A stretch of 64,000 nucleotides of DNA, from positions 7,281,001 to 7,345,000 of the forward strand of contig NC_051096.1 of NCBI RefSeq assembly GCF_901709675.1. The letters run 5' to 3'. The stretch is from Syngnathus acus. Lineage: Eukaryota > Chordata > Actinopteri > Syngnathiformes > Syngnathidae. This document shows positions 24,201 to 64,000 of the stretch, in pieces. The notes below the pieces were generated by a model. It had not been told where the DNA came from, did not search any database, and saw only the letters and a program-made list of their open reading frames with translations. The position numbers and the translations under genes were made by a program. Numbering within the stretch: position 1 is the stretch's first letter; each line of letters opens with the position of its first letter.

Positions 24201-24293
24201 ACCTGCCCTCTGAGCTTCTGCTCTCTCTCCAGAAAGAGTCACGGCCAGGATGACCAAGACCAGTGTGATCCTACAGCCCGGTCGGAATTCCAT
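5163..24293 (-). CDS. col22a1: Collagen alpha-1(XXII) chain, complete gene, 64 coding exons
   Basis: Collagen XXII is a FACIT-type extracellular matrix collagen of tissue junctions, notably the myotendinous junction. The joined exons total 4869 bp, giving 1622 aa plus TAA, close to the human protein (about 1626 aa). Order of domains: signal peptide (about 1-27), VWA (about 35-215), thrombospondin-N/laminin-G-like (about 222-444), a Pro/Thr-rich Cys linker, then an interrupted Gly-X-Y helix from about residue 481, a Cys-bearing NC segment at about 1094-1112, a helical NC segment at about 1451-1490, and the C-terminal CDPSQC module at 1599-1622. Every exon junction keeps phase, so the gene looks intact. 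It lies next to kcnk9 and trappc9 in the same orientation as in human 8q24.3, which supports col22a1 over its paralog col21a1. The exon groups are listed separately below. Confidence 0.95.
5400..5755. mobile_element. Non-autonomous hAT-type transposon in the last col22a1 intron
   Basis: The element at 5408-5747 (340 bp) has 16 bp terminal inverted repeats beginning CAGTGGTTCTTAACCT and is flanked on both sides by the identical 8 bp GTCTAGTG (5400-5407 and 5748-5755). An 8 bp target-site duplication and CAGTGG ends are hallmarks of the hAT superfamily. There is no transposase ORF, so it is a miniature, non-autonomous copy. It lies between the last two col22a1 exons and does not touch a splice site. 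Confidence 0.9.
6304..8924 (-). CDS. col22a1: col22a1 C-terminal collagen helix exon block
   Basis: Exons on the minus strand from 5' to 3': 8871-8924, 8696-8749, 8568-8621, 8423-8476, 8210-8263, 8058-8111, 7928-7981, 7814-7858, 7589-7642, 7102-7155, 6939-6992, 6773-6844, 6674-6709, 6545-6589, 6304-6483. All are phase 0, mostly 54 bp (18 residues, six Gly-X-Y triplets), with 36, 45, 72 and 180 bp variants; each encodes uninterrupted Gly-X-Y. The exon at 8871-8924 is followed by a GC donor instead of GT. The 180 bp exon ends in GPR, directly before the helical NC segment. Confidence 0.93.
8869..8870 (-). other. col22a1: GC splice donor of a GC-AG intron in col22a1
   Basis: After the 54 bp exon 8871-8924 the minus strand reads AAAG then GCAAGA, so the intron starts with GC. 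The exon is in frame and the next exon (8696-8749) has a normal acceptor. The bases around it fit the stronger consensus that GC donors usually need. A GT donor elsewhere would break the 18-residue repeat unit. Confidence 0.85.
9186..9409 (-). CDS. col22a1: col22a1 cysteine-bearing NC interruption
   Basis: Two exons, 9374-9409 and 9186-9299, encode [12 protein letters not shown] followed by [12 protein letters not shown], after which Gly-X-Y repeats resume. This non-collagenous break carries two cysteines in a CSDCPAG motif, similar to the CPAACPAG motif at NC3 of the neighbouring type IX chain and to the CSCPAG just before the first helix of this protein. Such motifs in FACIT collagens are associated with interchain disulfide bonding; that role here is inferred from the family. 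Confidence 0.9.
9496..17894 (-). CDS. col22a1: col22a1 N-terminal collagen helix exon block
   Basis: Exons on the minus strand from 5' to 3': 17850-17894, 17708-17770, 17524-17562, 16754-16807, 16594-16647, 16464-16517, 16216-16269, 16103-16147, 15132-15185, 15006-15059, 14722-14757, 14612-14641, 14499-14552, 14340-14393, 13363-13416, 13084-13137, 12933-12986, 12807-12860, 12656-12709, 12512-12556, 12366-12428, 12230-12283, 12082-12123, 11980-12012, 11824-11877, 11357-11410, 11209-11262, 11086-11139, 10958-11011, 10747-10851, 10229-10273, 9951-10028, 9824-9859, 9630-9683, 9496-9540. All are phase 0. The helix is interrupted by short imperfections at 17524-17562 (KVISV), 14612-14641 (FQKA), 11980-12012 (VAEVIPEP), 10747-10851 (one Gly-X-Gly) and 9951-10028 (one Gly-X-Gly). 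Several donors are non-standard in position +3 but keep GT. Confidence 0.92.
13844..13857 (+). promoter_or_regulatory. CTCF-like motif in a col22a1 intron
   Basis: CCACTAGAGGGAGC is a close match to the vertebrate CTCF core (CCASYAGRKGGCRS). It lies in the intron 13417-14339. Binding is inference. Confidence 0.4.
15187..15375. repeat. Dispersed repeat family copy (CTCF-like motif plus GAAGC-CTTCAATTCAC tract)
   Basis: This tract shares pieces with 16319-16410, 21384-21461 and 36289-36378: GCCAAAG-N-ACTAC, a GAAGC(T/G)CTTCAATTCAC-like segment, and ATTCCTTAA. The copies are diverged and I cannot set the ends or class; a SINE-like or old MITE origin is possible. Confidence 0.35.
15222..15236 (+). 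promoter_or_regulatory. CTCF-like motif in a col22a1 intron
   Basis: CCACAAGATGGCAGC closely matches the CTCF core in the same orientation as the sites at 13844 and 16331. It lies in a repeat-like tract at about 15187-15375 that also contains GGCGCCAAAGCACTAC. Binding is inference. Confidence 0.4.
16331..16345 (+). promoter_or_regulatory. CTCF-like motif in a col22a1 intron
   Basis: CCACCGGAGGGCGCC closely matches the CTCF core and is followed by AAAGGATTACTTTGGTC, text shared with other dispersed copies in the window (15280, 36300). Binding is inference. Confidence 0.45.
17981..18097 (-). CDS. col22a1: col22a1 Pro/Thr-rich linker exon with CSCPAG motif
   Basis: A 117 bp phase 0 exon (39 residues) joins the thrombospondin-N-like domain to the first collagen helix. 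It begins CPKK, is rich in Pro, Thr and Ala (with PTPTPTS), and ends NCSCPAGDK just before continuous Gly-X-Y. The Cys pair at the helix start fits FACIT architecture. The Thr/Ser/Pro stretch could be O-glycosylated, which is inference. Confidence 0.88.
18151..18172. repeat. Poly(G) tract of 22
   Basis: An uninterrupted G run lies in the col22a1 intron between 18097 and 18319 (C run on the coding strand). Its length is likely to vary and to be poorly assembled. Confidence 0.9.
18319..21274 (-). CDS. col22a1: col22a1 thrombospondin-N / laminin-G-like domain exons
   Basis: Five exons on the minus strand: 21194-21274, 19314-19425, 19022-19145, 18464-18739, 18319-18399, encoding about residues 220-444. 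Features typical of the FACIT TSPN module are visible: VLCPNMN at the entry, [25 protein letters not shown], the strand-rich [13 protein letters not shown] and [14 protein letters not shown], then [26 protein letters not shown], and a C-terminal VIYCDSK...ETCCDLP. Exon phases (1, 2, 0, 0) match across all junctions. The domain is expected to lie in the extracellular N-terminal globule. Confidence 0.93.
21467..21640. mobile_element. MITE with TA target site and ACTATAAGTCGC inverted repeats
   Basis: The element at 21469-21638 is bounded by TA on both sides. Its inverted repeats start CCGTAATTTTCGGACTATAA, with the mirror end at 21614-21638. Internal copies of the ATAAGTCGC motif are present. 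There is no ORF. TA duplication plus this structure suggests a Tc1/mariner-mobilised MITE. It lies in the 2.3 kb intron between the VWA exon and the first TSPN exon. Confidence 0.8.
23393..23504. repeat. Interspersed repeat with direct GTGTGCACACTTTTG ends
   Basis: Both ends carry AGGGTGTGCACACTTTTG-like text in direct orientation, with ACATTTGAACAGG just before the second. A second, diverged copy occurs at 50398-50526. I do not recognise the family with certainty; it resembles a short repeat widespread in teleost introns. Confidence 0.5.
23574..24140 (-). CDS. col22a1: col22a1 von Willebrand factor A domain exon
   Basis: A single 567 bp exon encodes residues 31-220, a complete VWA domain. 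The MIDAS metal-binding residues are all present: the DTSSS motif (D44, S46, S48), T115 in GGNTMTG and D151 in [12 protein letters not shown] domains of this kind bind matrix or cell-surface ligands through a divalent cation; the ligand cannot be told from sequence. The exon is GC-rich and open on the opposite strand too, but only this strand shows a protein family and proper splice sites. Confidence 0.95.
24203..24293 (-). CDS. col22a1: col22a1 first coding exon with signal peptide
   Basis: The ATG at 24293-24291 starts MEFRPGCR followed by a hydrophobic core ([12 protein letters not shown]) and a probable cleavage region [10 protein letters not shown], a typical signal peptide. The exon ends phase 1 with a GTAAG donor and joins in phase to the VWA exon ([10 protein letters not shown]). 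No other in-frame upstream ATG with a better signal sequence is apparent. The promoter and any 5' UTR exon were not identified. Confidence 0.88.
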
Positions 24294-27041
24294 CTTGGTC
24301 TTGGTTTGGTTCTACTTATTTTACAAGCACCATGCAAGTCTCTGGTCTGTGGAAACACGTACAGTAGCAAAGCTAACCTTACATGAGCAGCCAAATGTAA
24401 CTGGGATCATTTTTTTATTTTGCTTTCTGCCTTGTCTTCTAATCTGCTGTCCAGTTTCTGAACTTTGGCAAAGGATGTCCTCTATTCTTAGGATAATAAT
24501 ACCTACGACCGAAATACACGAGCCTCCCAAAGGAAACTGGCCTCACCAAAAATTGTTGGGAAAATGTGCCAAACTAGTTTTACGATGTCCAAAAAACAGA
24601 GAAAGAAAATATGACTTTGCAGTTTTTTAGACTGGCTGCAATTAGAAATCCACAGAGGTGATTCTGGCTTTTTCACCATTGTGGAAGATTATACAGTCGG
24701 AGCATCTTATGCATGCATGCATGCCTGCCTGCCTGTGTGGCAATGACACAAATGTGTCACATCAACACATAACCCTGTTTGGACTGTTGGGTTGTGATGC
24801 GGCAAATGCGTGAGCGCTCGTAGCCATAACAGTCTCATCCCTTCTGGAAAAGATGCCTCACGTCCGACCCAGGTGATCGCTATAGAATTTAGAATTCACT
24901 TTCTTAAACCCGATTTGGGTCACAGTTGCTAAGTCATAAAATGAAATTGGAGGTGGAGTAGATGATTTGCTCTTCTTATCTGATGGTCCATTTGGTTATT
25001 TTGGTTTCACTGGCGCTATTCAGCGTATTGGGCAGGTTACAGCAACTAATTACCGCCAATTTGTCTGGGAACGCTGGCCAATTCTCCAAAACACACACAC
25101 ACAGGTTGTCAGTAGTCTTGCCTGCAATATGTTCAAGCAATAATCAAGCTCTTTTACTTCTGTCAACAAGTGAGCGTTGCTGGAAATGAATCTTTATGCT
25201 TGTTCCCATTTCCTTTCCATTTCGGTCAATGGTTGACTTGGGAATGCAAGCGAAGATGCATTTAACAGAGGCGTCATGTGAAAAGCAGATTAGTTTTTTT
25301 TTTCGTCATTGTAACCCAGCAAAAAAGAGAAAGAAAGTCATTTTTTTTTAAAAAAACTAGGCGGTTAATTAATTTAAATTAAAAACATGGGTTTTTTGGG
25401 GGGAAAAAACCCCAAAACTTTAAGAGTTGTTCTTACCTGCCCTGTAAAGTGTGACCCCTTGCCCCCAGGCCCTTCCCGCCCGTATCAGCAGGCCTGCAGC
25501 ATCTTGATCCAAATTACGCTAAAGTGGCGTCAAATTGTGTTGAAATATTCCCGGGTGAAAATCCAGTGTGCAGTTAAAAATGTGAGATGGCTTGAAAGAA
25601 CCTTGCGGAGGGAGGAAGGGAGGGAGGGAGGGAGGGAACAGAACAGAACAGAACAGTGGTGGGAAGGAGGGGTGTTGGCTTTCATACTACTGCTTTAAAA
25701 ACGAGGTGGCCTATGCTTCGCTCACACATAAAAAGCAAGGCCAATTATAGATGCAACTTTCAGGATATTTTGGTCCCCCCACCCCTCTTACATTTTTTTT
25801 CTCCCCCCTCTCCCTTCCTTTCAAGCTGAAGAGCCTCTCTTACTTTTTGAGCATCCTGCCGCCACCACAAGAGTCCACATTGGCACGGCGGCGACGCCCT
25901 TTTGGGGCTGCTCCCGCTGGGTCGGGCCGGGGCAGGGGCCGCACGCTTCTGGAGCAGGCCTGTGTTTAAGTTGGCCCAATGATTACAGAACAGCATTACT
26001 TGCGACGTGCCGTTAGATGGAGAAACTTCTCTGATCCTATTACGCAAATTTAGTGCGGCTCTGACAGGTTTACGTGGATTGGACCGCAACATCTGTCGGG
26101 GTTTTTTTTTTTTAAGCATCATTTCATTTACCTCATTGGGATTTTTTTCTTCTGGGCTGATGGCCAGTTAATCACATAGCGCATTTCAACAAACTATTTG
26201 TAGATTTACAGTGAAATTGTGAAATACCATTTTTTTTTTTATCTAGAATTTTTTTGCCATAACAAAGCGCTTCATGTAAATGTGAATTTGCACATCAATG
26301 TTGATTTCGTTTTTATCTGAAAGCTCAGACTTTTTACTAGTTCTGAACTTAAAACAGATCAAATTGAAGTTAGCCTATTTGAGTTCTCAGTGACTTATTT
26401 CACATGCATACGCATTTTATTTTACTGACTGTCTTTGTTAGAAGAGGATTTCCCACTCACATAGAGCCAATTGCGAGTCTTTAATTAACACAACATGCCG
26501 GTTTCTTGAATGTGGGAGGAAGCAGGGGGGTGAACCTCGAAACAGAAAATGATTTAACCCCTTTCAAGTGCTAACCACATGTTCCATCTACATTTTGAGT
26601 ACATCAAGCAAACAATTGTCCATCCCACATGACATTTTCCCTCAAAGGTTGACATGTGTGAAGGGACGCAATACGGAAAACAAAATCGACATAACCTCCG
26701 AAGTGGGTTACACCCTGAACGTTTGCAGGTCAAAGCCAAAAAGCCAAGCAAAGCTTGAGCGTTTCCCCACATTAAAATGTTCTATGGTATTTTTTTTTAA
26801 ATCATCCACCACAATCTTAGGAAATAAATCTCCAGCGCTGCAAAGCGTCAACATTTGAATGTGACAGACAAGAAATAACAGAGCCATTCCATCCAGGCCT
26901 ATTTGAGAGCCAGGCTATGTATAGATGGATGCACGCCACAGACACCGTCCAATATAGCAATATTGCCTCTGTGCTATCAAGTTGCATCTCAGTTTTTGTT
27001 TCGTTATGCCATAGCTACATCTAATAGGGATAAATAGCTCT

Positions 27042-27056
27042 GGCGCCACCTTGTGG
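27042..27056 (-). promoter_or_regulatory. Strong CTCF-like motif upstream of col22a1
   Basis: The minus strand reads CCACAAGGTGGCGCC, one of the best matches to the CTCF core in the window. It lies about 2.7 kb upstream of the col22a1 start and points toward the three plus-orientation motifs inside the gene. Binding is inference. Confidence 0.5.
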
Positions 27057-28895
27057 CATCTATAGGCCACGGTCGGTCCTCTTCCGGATAAAGTAAGCTG
27101 ACCCATGGCCTCTTTCTGACGCATCGCTGACAAATGGCGGCCAGGTGTTTTTGAATGTCGGCCATATTTAGCCGCTAAGCAAAGAGTTTGACCGTTCAGA
27201 CGCAATGGCGTATTTTTAACTCATACTATATGAACCTCTTGAACAAAACACATATTACGTGTCAGCCTCATGACACATTTAATTTGACTTGTTTACTTTG
27301 TGACTTATTTAGTTTCCCTTGCTTATTTGCTTTCATGACATTATGGTATTTTCAGTGCATGAAAAATAAGTATTTTCAACAAATGGGAGATTCACACACA
27401 GCTGAAATGTGACTTGTAGTTATTTTTCTCACCTTGCCACTAGATGATGCCAAAGACCACCTTTGTGAGAGAGCGTTGTGCTGACTCTCAGAAGTTAGGA
27501 ACACAACTTTCTTCATCCTGCAATTCACTTTTGTCTATTCAATGTTATCACATGGAAAAATGAAATTGTAAGTCATACAAAGATAAAATGTCCAAAATAA
27601 CAGAAATAGTAGATTACAGTTAACTTGTATTTATATATTCATGAAAATAAAACTAATTATTTTAGGCAGTTCCAATTTTGAATTTTGCTTCCCTGAAGTA
27701 GCTACTTAAATATGTAAATGGTTAGAGTGCCTTGAGTATTACAGGCAATATCACATTTGATGAAATGCATTGATTAGATTCTCTCCTGTTTCATTCCTTC
27801 TGGGATCTTCCTCTAATCAAAGAGTGATAATGAACAAGATTCACCATGCAAGCCGGCAGCATTGTGCAACTCAATATGGAAGAAAATATACACAAGCCTG
27901 CAGGAAAGTGTCGAAGCAGGCAAGCTCAACAACCCCGCTCGCTGTTTTTCATTTTAGCTCCATTACTCAGCCTCATTTATTGAATTTGGGCGGATGACCG
28001 TCGCTGGCAAAGGAGCAGTTGAGCATCCTGATGGAATATTTCATGAAAATCTTCTACCACTGGACTTTGCTCTTCAACAAAAACAAACAAAAGTGGGTAG
28101 AGGAAACCAGGCACCTGCTTATTGCGGAGCTCCATCAGGGTTCCAAGGCAACTTGGCTCCACAAATTACAGCTCTGCAGCGCGAGGAGGCCCCGAACGCC
28201 CCTCTGCGAGTGCTCTTAATTGTGTGGCCCTCTGGTTCGCCTGACGTTTGTGTAGCGTGTGGTATAATTACGCCAACTTGGGCCACTGCTCATTTCCCCA
28301 CCTACTGAACAAACAGCTGCACCGGGTCACCGCGAGGAGAAAGACGAAGCTGTATTTTTGACCACAACATCGGTGAAATGGTTAATCTCGTAACATGCAT
28401 CATTAAAACATCATTGAATTCAACACACCTCTGTTCTTTGCTGTGATTGGCCAATCTTCATTATGTCCACAGGTGAGCGAGCATGCAAATCGACGACCAG
28501 AAGATTCAAACCGAGAACCTGTCGACTGCGAGGCAGACCCGCTCCGGTGTATCAGCCGTGATAGAAGACAGAAGGCTTTTAAAAGCTCAGCATTTGTTTG
28601 TTTTATTATTCAAGTGTGCTATGGCTTCACCCAGCTGTGCCACGCCACCCAGTGAGTCACCCGCACCGAATCATGCACACATCCTTTAAAAGAGCAACAA
28701 AGGTGCAAAGTCAACTTTTAAATAAACTACGTAGAATGTTCCTTTACCTTGGCCTTTCTCTTCCGCCACTGCTGACTTTAGGCATGATCGTGTAATCGCA
28801 AGACTCCTGTTTTAGAAATACGGTAGGCATGATTTGTTCAATCACAGAGAGGATGGAACACAAACAGCCGTAATGGGACATTGCTAACAGAGGAA

Positions 28896-29099
28896 TGGAC
28901 AACCACTGGCGGAGCTAGAGGGGGTGGCGCGGGGGCACTGACCCCCACCTAGTGACAGGTCGGAGTATTTTCAGGGTATTTTTATTCACATATCTTTTTA
29001 TTTTATCAGTGAAGAATTTTAGGGGTTTGTTTAAAAAAAAAAAAGATCTAGCCACCCCCCTAAGGGGATTTTCTTTTTAGCTCCGCCAGTATGGACAAC
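28896..29099. mobile_element. Miniature hAT-type element, copy 1
   Basis: The element at 28904-29091 (188 bp) is flanked by TGGACAAC on both sides (28896-28903 and 29092-29099). Ends: CACTGGCGGAGCTA on the left and TAGCTCCGCCAGTA on the right, inverted repeats with one mismatch in the last base. Eight-base duplication fits hAT. No coding capacity. Confidence 0.85.
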
Positions 29100-30229
29100 G
29101 TCGCCACATGCAAACTAACAGTTTTTCTCAGCTTTGCAATGTTTAGGGTGGAAACACGACGAGCCTTATGCCGGCGATGCTGTGTGTGTGTGCGTGCGTG
29201 CGTGCCATCTGTCGAGGACCTAACATGTGGCACGGGCCGAGAGCAGACCAATCAGAGTCATACTGTATGTGGTGGATGAGTAGGGGGGCGAGGGAGGCAT
29301 TGGAAAATTGATTTGACATTTAGGTGAACAAATTAGCTGAGGCTGATATTTACTAAAAAAAAAACAACAACAATACAAACGTATGTAGGAGTCAATCACT
29401 ACTGTTTGAATGATCATAATTAAAACATAATAAAATTCTGAAATGATCCTTATAAATCCGTTTTAGTTTGAATCTTGCCATGACCGTTTGAAAGATGCCC
29501 ACGGTTTCTTCAAGGCACAGGTATTACGCAAATATGTAAAAATACACATGCCTCTATTTTGTTGTAATTATTCTCAAGCTTGATACAAACATATAAGCCG
29601 GTCGTGTTCCCATAATGAAACAATGTTTATCTCACTCACCATTGCCTTGCCTGTGTACATTTGAGCCCCATCAAGATTGAATCCAAAATAAAACGACTTC
29701 TCTCATTTAACGAGACAAGGCAAGATGGGCAGAGATTTGAACTCGTAAATATATTTACATTGGCTATAACTTAATAGAGGAATGAGCGCTTTAGTCTTGT
29801 GCCACGTATGAAAAGCTAAAATTGAGATATAAACAATATACAGTTGAAATGCTTTCACCTTGCGTCCATAGACCAGCTGAGAGAGAGAGAAAAGGCAGAT
29901 TGGGCTTTAAAACAGGCCGGAATGGTCTCAAATATCTACAAAGGAGACCTGGCCTGGCGAGATGATGCACCTCAGTAGTCTTTCTTGGAAAACTTCTTGG
30001 ATTATTATTATTATTATTCTTATTTTTTTTTTTTAGAAGAACGGAGGTATGTACATTGTGTGTCATTTGAAAAGGAGCAAAGCAAAACAAACAAAACAAG
30101 GCGCTTGGTTCAAACCTGAGAGCAGTTATTGGCGAGTTTGACCAGGCGGGACGTTAAAATGCATGGACGGAAAGCAGATCTGGTTGAAACACAAAATGCA
30201 AAAGGGACTTGTTGTAAATTAGGTATGGG

Positions 30230-30488
30230 CTGATAGTCACTGGCGGAGCTAGAGGGGACGGGATGGGGGCACTGCCCCCCCCCCCTAAGTGTTTTATTTG
30301 TTTGCTATTTTCTCTATCTTCTCATCAGTCTGCCTAACCTGTAATGAACCTTCATCAGAGATTTTGGAAGATTTTTGGGGGTTTGTTAAAAATGTGTTGT
30401 TTTGCAGACCCCCCCCTGAGATATCCTTGCCCCTACACACACACGGGCCACCCAAGGAAAAAATTCTCACTCCGCCAGTGCTGATAGT
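30230..30488. mobile_element. Miniature hAT-type element, copy 2
   Basis: The element at 30238-30480 (243 bp) is flanked by CTGATAGT on both sides. Its ends are exact inverted repeats CACTGGCGGAG and CTCCGCCAGTG, the same family as copy 1 at 28904. It lies downstream of the kcnk9 stop and contains TTTATT at 30293-30298, which is AATAAA in the kcnk9 direction. Confidence 0.88.
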
Positions 30489-31118
30489 TACACATTCAAT
30501 CCAAATATACCCCAAAGGATCATGCTGATGATTAGTAGCAGTTCATTAAAAATCATTGTGAAGAATTTCAAATGCCCATATCTCATCCTTCGGACCGTCT
30601 TCTGCCTCTTGACCTATTTGTTCCTTTATAGAAATAATGGATGTCCATTTTATGTAAATCCTGACATCATTGTTTTTTTTTTTTTTGAAAGGTGGCCAGA
30701 TATGATCTTGCAAAAGGAGACTAAAAGGAGGATGAAATGAATAACAGCAGTATGACCCTTTGGATTCCAAACGAAGCCGCTTGGCGACAGACAAAAGAAG
30801 GTCACAAAAACTACCAATTATTAGATGCACATGCTAATATTCGCAACCATGTTTGTGTGTGATGGCTTGTAGAAAAATCATCAGCGACGGACGGGTTCTT
30901 CAAGTTGAGGTGAAGCGTGCGTCCTGTCCTCCCTTATGAAAAATAGCATCTCCCCAAGTTTCTAGAGTCCATCTGGAAGGTCTAACAAATGTTTGTAAGT
31001 GGTAATCCCTTGAAAAAATAGACATCCATGCTTCATGCTTTGCATCCCATGAGCGCGTTCTCCATCAGGAGCAAAAACCAAAAAGGGAAAGTGCTTGACT
31101 TGGCCTTGGCCAAGCCAG

Positions 31119-64000
<32,882 letters not shown>

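Larger units (their letters stand above)
24294..31118. other. Intergenic region between col22a1 and kcnk9
   Basis: No conserved coding exon was recognised. The col22a1 promoter should lie at its left edge and the kcnk9 3' UTR at its right edge. Contents seen: an ATGC/CTGC microsatellite near 24710-24740, a GGGA/GGAG run near 25610-25637, a GAACA run near 25637-25655, a CTCF-like motif at 27042-27056, two hAT-type miniature elements at 28904 and 30238, and a TTA run near 30001. The overlapping small ORFs at about 27977-28308 match no family I know. Confidence 0.7.

Noticed and set aside
27977-28308. Overlapping ORFs on both strands in the col22a1-kcnk9 intergenic region
   Set aside because: No recognisable domain or splice context; three overlapping frames are open at once, as expected by chance.

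Overview
The window is nuclear DNA of a bony fish, most likely a compact-genome percomorph teleost. It has vertebrate genes with GT-AG introns, many fibril-associated collagen exons of 54 bp or other multiples of 9 separated by introns of roughly 60-900 bp, and small DNA transposons of kinds common in teleosts. The species cannot be named from the sequence. No prokaryotic, viral or CRISPR features were seen.

Layout: (1) 159-3232, plus strand: the 3' part of a type IX collagen alpha-chain gene. The assembled exons give a COL2 domain of exactly 339 residues and a COL1 domain of exactly 115 residues, the lengths known for type IX collagen. (2) 3233-5162: the short convergent 3' UTR and intergenic stretch. 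(3) 5163-24293, minus strand: a complete col22a1 gene (collagen XXII alpha 1). I assembled 64 coding exons; all phases agree and give 1622 codons plus a stop, with order signal peptide, VWA, thrombospondin-N/laminin-G-like, interrupted collagen helix, C-terminal NC domain. (4) 24294-31118: intergenic, with two hAT-type miniature transposons. (5) 31119-41068, minus strand: complete kcnk9 (TASK-3 two-pore potassium channel, 391 aa) in two exons; the 8.8 kb intron interrupts the first selectivity-filter codon. (6) 41069-44606: intergenic. (7) 44607-63774, minus strand: the last three coding exons of trappc9, split by an 18.5 kb intron that holds only repeats and anonymous sequence.

The order and common orientation COL22A1-KCNK9-TRAPPC9 matches human 8q24.3, so this is an ancient syntenic block. 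The genes do not form one pathway: collagens IX and XXII are extracellular matrix FACIT proteins (cartilage; myotendinous and tissue junctions), KCNK9 is a plasma-membrane leak K+ channel, and TRAPPC9 is a subunit of the TRAPPII Golgi tethering complex. The type IX collagen gene beside col22a1 is not part of the human block as I know it, and is the most interesting gene-level observation.

No new enzyme, defence or mobile system was found. The signals worth a second look are the extra type IX collagen gene, CTCF-like motifs (some in a repeat-like context) arranged convergently around the col22a1 promoter side, several target-site-flanked non-autonomous DNA transposons, a GC-AG intron in col22a1, and a possible transposon-supplied poly(A) signal for kcnk9.
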